The translations under genes and the position numbers were made by a program. Shown here piece by piece: positions 1 through 10,346 of a DNA stretch of 64,000 nucleotides (position 1 is the first letter of the stretch; every line of letters begins with the position of its first letter). This DNA comes from Hygrophila difformis (taxonomy: Eukaryota; Streptophyta; Magnoliopsida; Lamiales; Acanthaceae): contig JAOANR010000010.1 of NCBI GenBank assembly GCA_030278955.1, positions 13,127,086-13,191,085 on the forward strand. Direction: 5' to 3'. The notes under the pieces are model-generated. The model worked only from the letters and a program-made list of their open reading frames with translations. It was not told where the DNA came from and searched no databases.

Positions 1-116
1 CTTCCATTCCGTAATTTACATTCTTTACCGGCTTTTGGTTATTTTTTGTAATCCTTTTTTCTATATTTTCTTGTAATCTCTTTGGAGTTCATCAATCAAA
101 AAATTATTGGTTAACA
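1..116 (+). repeat. Tail of the 5' LTR of TR-GAG element A
   Basis: Identical by eye to 3500-3615 and ending in GGTTAACA like the 3' copy. The remaining roughly 500 bases of this LTR lie before the window. Confidence 0.9.
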
Positions 117-119
117 AAT

Positions 120-137
120 TGGCACGCCCAGTGGGAC
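120..137 (+). other. Primer-binding-like site of TR-GAG element A
   Basis: TGGCACGCCCAGTGGGAC lies three bases after the LTR end and starts with the TGG expected of a tRNA-complementary site. The same core (GCCCAGTGGGAC) follows the 5' LTR of element B. I did not assign the tRNA. Confidence 0.55.
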
Positions 138-168
138 ACGAGTAGAAACCATATCCGCTTAGGAGTGT

Positions 169-1830
169 ATGCTACTTAGATCTGAACGAGTAGTAAGGGA
201 CTTAACACAAAAATTTGAAGAGATGTCGCTGCACGATGAAACACCAGTAAGGACACCTTCTGAGAACACCGATAATGTGGTGACTACTTCTCAACCTTCA
301 CAATGGATAATGTAAGTCTCAACCCTTTCAGAGCATATGCGGCTATCGATGACAGAATCGATGGCCGAATTCATGCCTCTACTTACGAGGCATCTTATGG
401 ACGTGTTGCAGCCTGCTATGGCCGATCAGACGGACAAGATTTGTGGATCCCTGCGTACTTTGCAAGAGGGCTCCACTTCAGCAAATGGCATGAGTGTGCC
501 ACAAAGCATCCCAGGGCCGTATGGCGGCCTACAGAGGACTTGGGGGACAACATCTGGTCAGCCGCCACTTCCCGAGTTTGGAGGACTGGCGAGTTTGCCC
601 TCATTCCCGTCTACTCTTGCTTTCACTCATACGGCACCTAACGTGCCGAATTTTTGTTATGCGGCGCCTCCCATGCCGATGTATACTTCATCCGGATATT
701 TGGCGTCTAGCGCTGTACCATGCTATACCGCGATTCCCGGTGCATTTAGCATGGCATAACGCCAGACAACAACACAGCCATATGGAGTGGCGGCTCCCAT
801 GCCATCAGTCGCCATCCCTACTGCTATGGGAGGACACATGCCACAAGTGGCTACAGCACCACCAGCCGCTATGCACCATCATCAGGCTGCCAACAACCTA
901 CCGGCCACCAACCCTCTTCCGGCCGCCAACCCTGTCCCGGCCGTCATGGCTCATCAGGCCGCCAACCCGCATCCGGTCGCCATGGCTCAAGCCGCCAACC
1001 TACACCCGGCCGCCATGGCTGCTCAGGCCACCAACCCTCTCCCGGCCTCCATGTATCCTCAAGCCGCCATGCCTCCTACACGGGCACCCGCGGTGTCACC
1101 CGAATTGTTGGCAGATATGATGCAACAACACTTCGGGATTCAATTAAGGCCGATGGAACGGCCCACGTACAGGAAACCATACCCGGATTGGGTAGACACT
1201 ACGCAGCCTTACCCTAGAGGCTTCAAAATGCCCGAGTTCACCACGTTCTCGGGAGACGACGGTAAATCAACAGTAGAACACGTGGGCAGGTTTACTGCTC
1301 AATGTGGCGAAGCAGCGGCCAATGATTGGCTAAAGCTGAGGCTGTTCAGTACATCCCTTACTGGACCTGCCTTCGCTTGGTATGCATCTTTGCGGCCTAA
1401 TTCAATTCAGAGTTGGGCTGATTTGGAGAGAGCCTTCCACGACAGGTTCTACACTCCTTTGACACGTGTTAGTTTAGCAGAGTTAACTAATGCTAAACAA
1501 TTTGCCGATGAAGCGGCGAGCACATTTATCAATAGATTACAGCGGCTTAAGGGCCGATGCGCAATTGTGGTCCCTGATAGGGAGATCGGCAATATTGCAG
1601 TAGAGAATATGTTGCCAAAATTGAAAGAGTATTTAATTGTGCAGGATTGCACCGATCTTGCCCAGTTGGCCGAGAGAGCGGCCCGCTTGGAAAAGTTCAT
1701 TGAGGAACAAGATGAGAAGCGTCAACCTACATGCAGGTCTACTTTCAATGAATTGAAACCCAGTAAAAAGGAAGACGAACAAAGGGTGATGGCTGACACA
1801 GTAACCCTGTGTGGAAACAACCCTGGATAG
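169..1830 (+). pseudogene. gag: gag of TR-GAG element A (two in-frame stops)
   Basis: One frame from the ATG at 169 runs to the TAG at 1828-1830, about 554 codons. It is interrupted by TAA at 313-315, where element B has CAA, and by TAA at 757-759. The middle is a Pro/Ala/Gln-rich linker of repeated PAA(N/M) motifs (about 880-1080). After it comes the Retrotrans_gag-type core, with words such as FTTFSGDDGKSTVEHV, DWLKLRLF, LTGPAFAWY, AFHDRFY and FINRLQRLKGRC. The frame ends after LCGNNPG. Element B ends after LCGKNPG followed by a stop, so the short gag looks like a family property. No zinc knuckle follows. Confidence 0.8.
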
Positions 1831-2640
1831 TTGCCCTAACACGCTATCAACAGCGGCCTTGGAGGCTGAGTAGTTGGTGGCTGAGTAGCAGCGTCATGAT
1901 GATGGCGGCCGAGGCAGGGCACGGACGACTGAGGATGAACGGCGGCTGCTCCGGGTTGGCGGCTGAGAGACGAGCGGCGCCCGGAGTGAAGGTGATTGGC
2001 GGCTGAGGACTCGAAGCTCGGAGCGACGCGGATGGCGGCTCGGAACAAGTTAGATGGCGGCGCTGATCAGATGATGGCTGGCGGCGCTCAGGAGGGGCTG
2101 GCGACTGGCAAGATTGGCGGCCCGTGGAGAGCTGGCGGCGAGCTGACTGGCGGCGGACAAAGACGACGGCGGCCCAATTGAAGGCTGGCGGCGTCCGACA
2201 TGCTGGCGGCGGTGTTCAAGGCTGGCGGCTCATGAAGTGTTGGCGGCCGGAAGGGTCCGGGCGGCTTGCGGCAATGATGGCAGCGCTTGGAGTTGATGGC
2301 GGCCGAGGATGTGTTGGCGGCGGTCGGAGCGAAGGCTAGCGGCATGATGGCAAGGGGCGGCGACAGGACCGATGGATGCGGCTGGACTGGCAATGGCGAC
2401 AGTCAGGTCTCCAACGTCTTACACAAGGATGGCGGCTCGTGGTCGAGCGGCGGCCAGGCGATGCCCCACGACAGCTGGGATGATGCCACGCGGCCTGGCT
2501 GTTCGACGGCTGGCTCAATGCGTATGGTACCTGCAGTAATGTGAATAATGTGGATGGTGTCTGAAGTAATGTGATATCCGGCTCAATGCGAATGGCGACT
2601 GCCAAAACAACAAAGTGACGGCGTGCTAAAAAAAAAGAAG
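1831..2640 (+). repeat. GGCGGC-punctuated non-coding tract, element A
   Basis: This stretch sits where pol would be expected. TGGCGGC or GCGGC words recur every 15-40 bases with variable sequence between them. Short open frames occur on both strands only because the sequence is GC-rich. A matching tract occupies 16486-17640 of element B. Confidence 0.7.
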
Positions 2641-2940
2641 AAGAAGAAGAAGTGGCGGCTATATATGCCTTAAAAAAAAAGTAAAGTGTGCAAATGGCGG
2701 CTCATGTGCCGCCAACTTAAAAAAAAAAAAAAAAAAATTAGTGCCGCCACATGCATTTTTAATGGCGGCGCACATGCTGCCAATTTTAAAAGAAAAAAAA
2801 ATAAAAATTAATGTGTGCCACACACATGCACACACACACGCCACACCACATGCACACACACCCACATGCACACACACTCATATGGCGGCTCATTTGCTGC
2901 CACTCTCCAAAAAAAAAAAAGAAAAAAAAATTGTTTATTT
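2641..2940 (+). repeat. Short GGCGGC/GCCGCC hairpins, poly-A runs and an AC-rich stretch
   Basis: Palindrome TGGCGGCTCATGTGCCGCCA lies at 2695-2714. GTGCCGCCA near 2742 pairs with TGGCGGCGCAC near 2763. A further GGCGGC...GCTGCCA pair lies near 2884-2903. They alternate with A-runs (2719-2736, 2911-2930) and an ACACACATGC-type stretch at about 2815-2880. Confidence 0.65.
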
Positions 2941-2987
2941 TGAACGCGCATATTTGTCTTAAAAGATTAATAAAGACAAATTGCACG

Positions 2988-2998
2988 AGGGGGGCATC
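2988..2998 (+). other. Polypurine tract of TR-GAG element A
   Basis: GAGGGGGGCATC directly precedes the 3' LTR, as in element B (17828-17838). Confidence 0.65.
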
Positions 2999-3615
2999 TG
3001 ATAACAACAAGAAAAAATATTAGGCCCAATACGTTTAGCCCAATCCACGGGCCCAATCCAAAGGCCCATTAAGCTTAGCCCAATCCTTCGAAAGGCCCAG
3101 TCTAATTTATGGAATATTCGGATCCATGTGGTGAGAAGCCGCCATCTAGTTCAAGACCCATCCAGATGACGATCATGGTGAGAGGCAACGCAAGTAGTGG
3201 AAACCCTAAACCCTGAATCAGGCGGCATTGTGATTTGAGGCTGCGACATTGGAGAAGAGTGTGGAGGCAAGACGGTTACAGAGCAGTCAAAGTTGATCCA
3301 CAACATCAATACAGGGCACCATCAAGGGAGGAGAATCCGGAGCTTTAAGACGGCGGTTGAAGCCACACATCATCCCACCCTCCTATAAAAGGCTGAAGAG
3401 GACATGGGAGCAAGGGCATCAGAACCTCTCCAAAAGGAATCCGCATTTTCATTATCTTTATTTTCTGCAACTTTTTCTTTTTGCAAGTTCCATTTTGTTC
3501 TTCCATTCCGTAATTTACATTCTTTACCGGCTTTTGGTTATTTTTTGTAATCCTTTTTTCTATATTTTCTTGTAATCTCTTTGGAGTTCATCAATCAAAA
3601 AATTATTGGTTAACA
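2999..3615 (+). repeat. 3' LTR of TR-GAG element A
   Basis: About 617 bp, starting TGATAAC and ending GTTAACA. Its last 116 bases match the start of the window. A TATAAA-like TCCTATAAAAGG lies near 3380, a plausible element promoter. Confidence 0.88.
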
Positions 3616-3944
3616 GAAATACTATCATATCTTCAGATCTTCAGTTTTTACATATCATACGCAAATCAAAATTATTAAATTGATATATTCGCTGGGTATG
3701 ACTTTCAGATTTATATATAGGTGGGGTGGCTCTTTCATTACTTGTTTGTAGAATGTAGTAGCTATTTCTATCCCTTTGTTCCTAAACTTGTGGGTTGCTA
3801 CGCTGATGCATAAAAACAAGAATCATTAATGGCATTATTATTATTCAAGGTTTCAACCCTTAGCTAGCTTGAACTCTTGAAGTTCATCTTCCTGACAATA
3901 TAGTATGTCTTTGTGTCGAATTGTAACGAAGATAGCGGCACTAT
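3616..3944. other. Host spacer, no gene recognised
   Basis: About 330 bases of AT-rich, low-copy-looking DNA. It ends with the target site ACTAT of the Copia element. It continues at 14102-14172 once the Copia element is removed in silico. No open frame or RNA gene was recognised. Confidence 0.5.
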
Positions 3945-4862
3945 TGTTGGGAATCAGTTTTGAGCAAATGTGTTCACAACCGATGTCGGGACTACTTTGT
4001 TGAACCAACCACGACTGCAGACGACAAACTATTTGAAGGAAGTTATGCTGGCGAATCTGCTTAAGTATTTTCTCTAACGGTTAGCTGATTCCTTGCCCGG
4101 ATCTTGCACACGAAGTATGGAAACGAAGATCTCTTAATCCGGGCAACTCCATTCTAAGGATCCGCGCAATTATGGTAAGAATATCTTACCTTAGAATGGA
4201 GGAGTGGTGGTTCTCTTCAAATAGGACGGACAAGGGATGTATCCACACGACGAAGAAGATACACTTACTCCCTTGTGCGATCGAAAGTTTTTGTGAAGAG
4301 AGAATCACATTCCTTCCGTGTTCTTGAAATCATCATTTCGAAGGAAGACATACGATCAACACTTCCTCGGGTGAATTGATCGAAAGTGTGCTACTGTGTG
4401 CTTGATTGAAGTCGACGGATTCAATCAAGGCTTTCGAGGAGTCGTCAAACTCAAGAGCTTAATTGAAAGATTCAAGAAGGAGGGTCGCCAACAGGTTTCG
4501 ACCAAGGGCAACTTGGAGGACGAGCCTTCAAGGAATTGAAGCAAGGTCGGAGAGATCTTCACCAAGGCAGGGGGAGTGCCTTGGTCTGACAATTCAGTCC
4601 GCTTGGTGATTGGAGTTGGGCGAAACAAATCACTATTGTTTAGATCGAGGATCAAGTCAAAACAATTAGTGAATCTCCTGGATTGGTATCCCCCAGATGT
4701 AGGCTTGTGCCGAACTGGGTCAACAAACCTTGAGTTCTTTATTTTTACAGTTTATTTACTTTCCGCTGCATAATATCTTAAACTGTTTAACGTGTCCACG
4801 AAAGGTGTTTGAACTAGTTTTCAGGACTATTTAATTGGTTATGCACGCAAACGGACCTAACA
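3945..4862 (+). repeat. 5' LTR of SIRE-like element
   Basis: 918 bp, TGTTGGGAA...CTAACA. It differs from the 3' LTR at several scattered positions, for example AATCAG versus AACCAG at the start. Confidence 0.9.
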
Positions 4863-4864
4863 AT

Positions 4865-4877
4865 TGGTATCAGAGCC
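4865..4877 (+). other. Primer-binding site (initiator tRNA-Met type)
   Basis: TGGTATCAGAGCC follows the 5' LTR by two bases and is the classic plant Copia initiator-Met site. Confidence 0.9.
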
Positions 4878-4911
4878 ACACGCTCTGCAAGCGAGATCCA
4901 GTCTCAAAGTC

Positions 4912-6777
4912 ATGGATAGCCAAGGTGGTTCAGTAACCAAACCCCCACTGCTCGATGGATCAAACTATGCCTACTGGAAAGATCAAATGGAGGCATTTCT
5001 CATTGCGCTAGATGAAGGGGCATGGGACGCAGTGGAGAATCAATACCATCCTCCAGTAGTTGAGAAAGATGGTGTGAAAACCTTCAAACCAAGGAGTGAA
5101 TGGACTGCTACAGAAAAGCTTGCTGCATCAAAGAATTCTAAGGCATTAAATGCTATTCACAATGCTCTTACAAAGGATCAATACAGACTCATTGCTGGAT
5201 GTAAGATTGCTTACGACGTCTGGACTACATTAGCCAATACCTACGAGGGTATGGCACCGGTAAAGAAGTCTAGAATCATTACTCTTGATGCTCAATTTCA
5301 TAAGATCTCTATGGATGATAATGAAACTGTTGGCCAATATATTGGTCGTATTCGTGATCTAACCAATCAAGCTCTTCAGCTTGATAAAGTGTACTCTCAG
5401 CAGGACATTGTAGGTAAAATCATTGGGACGCTTCCGGAAAGGTTCAATGCAAAAGTGGCTGCACTTGAACTATACAAAGACTTTGATAAATTACAAGTTG
5501 ATGAACTAATGGGAATCCTACAATCCTGGGAGATGGATCACTGTCCTAGGAGTAAAAGTAAACCAGTTGCATTCAAATCTATGACCAAAGAAATGAATGA
5601 TTCAATGGAAGATCTTGATGACTACAGTGACGAAGAAGAACTAGCCATGCTTTCCAAAAGACTGAATCAGATCTTAAAAAATCGAAGATCAAGATTCAAC
5701 TCATCCATGAAGAAAGATGCCGGGACATCGAATTCCAAACCTACCTCAAAAGGCTCTAAGTCATACGACAAAAACAGGTCAAAATCATCCAAGACTGATG
5801 CTGACAAAGAAATCATATGCTTTGAGTGTGGTGGAAGAGGGCACATCAAAAAGGACTGTGCAAATCTTTGACCAAAGGAGTCAAACAAATCATACCAAGT
5901 AACATTCAGTGACTCCGAAGATGAGAAGGAGTCCAGTGAAACAAGTTCAGACTATGGAGTAGCACTCGTTGGAACTTGGGATTCAGACAACGAGAATGAA
6001 GATACAGGTATCGGTACTAACTCGTCAATATGGTTTCGTCTAACATGGTGCATTCTTTTGTCAAGGAACAGGATGAAAGTATCAGCAAACTCAATGATCT
6101 TTATGAAGAAACGTTCGAGAAATTGGAGATTTCCATTGCTGAGTCGGTAGAATTGCAAGTCGAGAATAGAAAATTAAGAGAACACATCAAGGGTCTCGAA
6201 AACAGAAATCAGGAACTTGAAAAGAAGTTCACTGAACTGTCTGACCTAGTGATTGAACTACGTGAGAAAAACGCAGAACTACAGAAAGACAATAATGAAC
6301 TGGAGGTAGAAAAGGTTGATTACAAACTCTGGTACTACAACATACTTGGCAAGAAAGATGCCCTTCACACCGAACTAACTGCAGTTCAAGAAAAGCTTGC
6401 TAAAGCTGAAGACACTCTTGCTGCCTTGAACAAAGGAAAAGCAAAGCTAGATGATGTCATTGCCATGGGAAGACCTAGTGGTAATAAACAAGGCTTAGGG
6501 TACCAAGCCTCGTCTTCAAAAGGAGAACACAAAAGCAAATTTTATCCGGTGGAATGCTAGGTGATCAAAGGACCACCAAGAAGCCTCAACATCTTACTAG
6601 AAGAAACAAATGGACGAGAAGACCTCCTCCCCCCATCCCTCTCAGATGTGATTACTGCAAACTTGAGGGTCACAAAACTAAGAATTGTGGCATCTTAGTC
6701 AAACACTTGCAAGAAGGAAGACATGTTGTCTGGCCAAATGACAAGATCAAGATGAATCTGATTTCCATCAAATGTGA
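4912..6777 (+). pseudogene. gag: gag of SIRE-like Copia element (broken)
   Basis: The start at 4912 (MDSQGG...) is preferred over the ATG at 4864, which overlaps the primer-binding site. The N-terminus has the Copia gag words LLDGSNYAYWKDQMEAFL and DEGAWDAVE. A zinc knuckle CFECGGRGHIKKDC ends just before a TGA at 5869-5871. The frame then shifts near 6025 into a coiled-coil-like segment rich in Glu, Lys and Leu (6030-6460). It shifts again into a second knuckle, CDYCKLEGHKTKNC, near 6645. At least one stop and two frameshifts separate gag from protease. Confidence 0.8.
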
Positions 6778-9700
6778 ATGGGTGCCCAAAGCTCAAAACA
6801 GATGTCAGTGGCGTTTCTATCACACAAAAACAAAGCCAAAGACAAAGTATGGTACTTTGACAGTGGGTGCTCTAAGCACATGACTGGTGAAAGGAACCTG
6901 CTCAAGCACTACAAGGAAATTGATGGCAGATTCGTTGTCTTTGGAGATGGCAAAAAGGGTGCATTAGTCGGACAAGGAACCGTTGAAAACAAGGGCTCAC
7001 GAGATCTATCTCCAGTGTTCTTTGTTGATGGACTTCAAGCCAACTTGATCAGCATCAGTCAATTATGTGATGAGGATCTTGTGGTATAGTTCACCAAAAA
7101 GGATTGCCAAGTTTTCAACCAAAATCAAGAATGCATCATGAGAGGTTTGCGCTCTAAAAATAATTGCTATCATCTTATTCAAACATGCAATTTTGGTGCA
7201 GCTGCAGGTGAAAATCAAATAATGTTATGGCATGAAAAGCTTGGACATCTTAACTTCAAGGATTTGATCAAACTCAGTAGAACTGAAGCAGTCAAAGGAC
7301 TTCCCCACTTCAAGAACTCTAGTAGTGAGTTTTGTGACGAATGTGCTAAGAACAAACAACACAGGAGTTCCCACAAGTTGTCTGAACAACTCGGATCAAC
7401 CAAATGTCTGGACCTTCTTCACATGGACCTCATTGGTTCCACTGAGGTGGAAAGCTTGGGAGGTAAACGATACGTTTTTGTGTGCATTGACGATTATTCT
7501 TGATACACTTGGGTAGACTTTTTCAGGGAAAAAGGTGACGCGTTCAAAGCTTTTGAGAAGTTGTGCAACCGACTCATGACCGAAAGGGATACTAAGGTAA
7601 AACGGAGTCGAAGTGACCATGGATGTGAGTTCGAAAACCAGTCCTTTGAGGAATACTGCACAACCCATGGAATCAAGCATGAATACTCGGCACCAAAAAC
7701 CCCACAACAAAATGGAGTAGTTGAAAGAAGAAATCGGACTCTACAAGAAATGTCAAGGGTGATGCTCAACTCAAAGAAAGTGGCTGAATTCCTTTGGGCC
7801 GAAGCCATTAACACCGCTTGCTAGACTATAAACCGTGTCTACTTAAGACCCAACTCTCTTATGACTCCATATGAGATCTGGAATGGTAAAAAGACATCAA
7901 TTACTTATTTCCATATTTTTGGTAGCAAGTGTTTTGTCCTAAATGACAGGGAACATGTCGGAAAGTTTCAAGAAAAAAGCTATAAAGGGATATTTGTGGG
8001 ATACTCTACCACAAGCCGTGCATACAGAGTATATCTTCCCAAGACCAGGAAAGTGCTGGAGTCCACAAACGTGACCATAGAAGATGTGCCAAGCAAGGAG
8101 GATGTTCAACCTAACGAAGATGAAACTCCCAGCTGTCAAGATGATCAAAACAGTGCTGCTCAAACCACTTCTGATGAAATGTCCACCAAGGGAGTCCAAA
8201 CGCCCAATATGGACTCCATGTCACGAGAAGCAGAGCCTCAAAAGGATCTAAATGGATGCATTCACAAGCACCATGACCCTGAAGACATTATTGGTGATGT
8301 AAATGAAAGGAGAAAGACTCGAGGGAAAAAGATCGACTTCAAAGAACTAGCTGGCTTGCACTGCTATACTTCAAAGATCGAACCCTCCAAAGTGGAAGAA
8401 GCTCTTCAAGATGAACACTGGATAAATGCCATGCAGGATGAACTACTTCAGTTCGAAAGAAATGAAGTCTGGACCCTGGTTGAAAGACCTCAAGACAAGA
8501 ACATAATTGGAACCAAGTGGATCTTCCGCAACAAAAGTGATGAAAAGGGAAATATTACAAGGAACAAGGCACGGTTAGTTGCTCAAGGTTACACCCAGGT
8601 CGAGGGAGTGGACTTCAGTGAAACATTTGCTCCTGTAGCAAGACTTGAAGCGGTCCGGCTCCTACTGTCCATCGCATGCTCGCTAGGATTCAAGCTCTAC
8701 CAAATGGATGTCAAAAGTGCTTTCCTAAATGGCTGGCTCAATGAGGAAGTTTATGTAGAACAACCTAGAGGATTTGAAGAACCCATCATCCTCAACATGT
8801 CTACAAACTTAACAAGGCACTCTACGGCTTGAAACAAGCTCCTATGGCTTGGTACGAAAGGCTCTCCAAGTACCTGCTGGAACACGGGTTTGAAAGAGGA
8901 AGCTTGGACAAGACCCTCTTCATCAAAAGAGAAAGCAAAGGAATCCTCATTGCTCAAGTCTACGTTGATGACATTGTCTTTGGATCAACTCATCATGTGC
9001 TCAAGGACCAATTCATCGAAATAATGGGTAAGGAATTCGAAATGAGCATGGTAGGAGAACATATTTCCTTGGCTTGCAGGTTGCTCAGAAGAAAGATGGG
9101 ATATTTATAAGTCAAACCAAGTATGCCCGAAACATTGTTAAGAAGTTTGGCATGGAGTCCAGCAAACCCGTCCGAACGCCTATAGGGACTAATGACAAAC
9201 TGAGCAAAGATCCCAGTGGTTAGAGTGTGGATCAAAAACTCTATCGAAGCATTATTGGAAGCCTTCTATACCTAGCTGCAAGTCGACCAGACATAAGCTA
9301 TGCAGTAGGAGTTTGCGCTCGTTATCAAGCCGATCCCAAGGAATCACACCTAAAGGCTACCAAACGAGTGATCAAATATGTTTCAGGGACTAGTGATCTT
9401 GGTATTCGGTACTCTAAAGAATCTAATCTCTCACTACTTGGTTATAGTGATGCAGATTGGGCAGGTGATGCGGACGACAGAAAAAGCACAACCGGAGGAT
9501 GCTTCTATATTGGAACTAACTTTGTTAGTTGGTATAGCAAGAAACAAAGTTCCATATCTCTCTCAACTGTCGAAGCCGAATACATTGCAGCTGGAAGTTG
9601 CTGTGCACAATTGTTATGGATGAAGCAAATGATGCTAGATTATGGAATTGATCAAGAAGTTCTCACCATACTATGTGACAACATGAGTGCAATCAACATC

Positions 9701-9901
9701 TCCAAAAACCCAGTTCAACATGGGAGAACGAAGCATATTGAGCTCAGACACCACTTCATAAGGGATCTTGTTGAAGAAGGAATAGTGTCCATACAACATG
9801 TCGGAACTACTGAGCAACATGCGGATATTTTCACAAAGGCATTAGATCGAGAGAGATTCGAAAAATTAAGAAGAGATCTTGGATTATGCACGATCTCCTA
9901 A
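6778..9901 (+). pseudogene. pol: pol of SIRE-like Copia element (stops and frameshifts)
   Basis: Order is protease (WYFDSGCSKHMTG near 6850), GAG-pre-integrase (LWHEKLGHLNF near 7225), integrase core (MDLIGSTEVE, then PQQNGVVERRNR near 7705), reverse transcriptase (GTKWIFRNK near 8510, YVDDIVF near 8960) and RNase H (SDADWAGDADDRKST near 9450, HADIFTKALDRE near 9825). Breaks seen are stops at 7087-7089, 7501-7503, 7822-7824 and 9221-9223, and frameshifts near 8795 and 9070. The TGA at 7501 falls where the family has Arg, consistent with CGA to TGA decay. No functional enzyme can be made. Confidence 0.88.
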
Positions 9902-10346
9902 AGTTCCACATATTCCGGAATAAGTTTTATGTTTTGTGCAATTTCTTACTTTAATTAAGCATATATATATTTTATTACCTTAAATATCTTATTTGATACT
10001 AATTATTTTAATTAAAATATGTGTGCAGGATCTCCAAATTTACTCCCTCCACAATTTCAAAATTCAAATCTTGACGTGACAGTAGGAACTGCCAAGAGAA
10101 GGGGCGGGAACGGTTATCCGCATGTCTCCATTCAAAAACGTGATGATTGCGGTTATGGGAAGTTGTGATTCTCTTACCATATTTTAATTAAGGGAAGTTG
10201 CTAATTATTTCCACCAGATTTCATTGTGATCGGGTTTCCTTAAGTATTCTCTTTCTCTCGGCCTCAAATACTCTCTCCAGTTTGTTTTTTCAAAACACAC
10301 ATTCACCCTCACTTGTTCTTGCCAAAAGTTCTATCTTTCAGCAACC

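Larger units (their letters stand above)
1..3615 (+). mobile_element. TR-GAG element A (gag-only LTR retrotransposon), 5' end outside window
   Basis: The first 116 bases repeat exactly at 3500-3615, so the window opens inside the 5' LTR of an element whose 3' LTR is 2999-3615. Between them lie a primer-binding-like site, one gag reading frame, a long GGCGGC-punctuated non-coding stretch and a polypurine tract. No protease, reverse transcriptase or integrase motif is seen in any frame, so the element would need enzymes from a partner element. It is related to element B at 14173-18395 in gag, tract and LTR ends (TGWTAA..GTTAACA). Confidence 0.85.

Noticed and set aside
2088..2605. Minus-strand Pro/Ser/Arg-rich frames in TR-GAG element A
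   Set aside because: They are complements of the GGCGGC-punctuated tract and show no domain. The same artefact recurs in element B (16245-17553).
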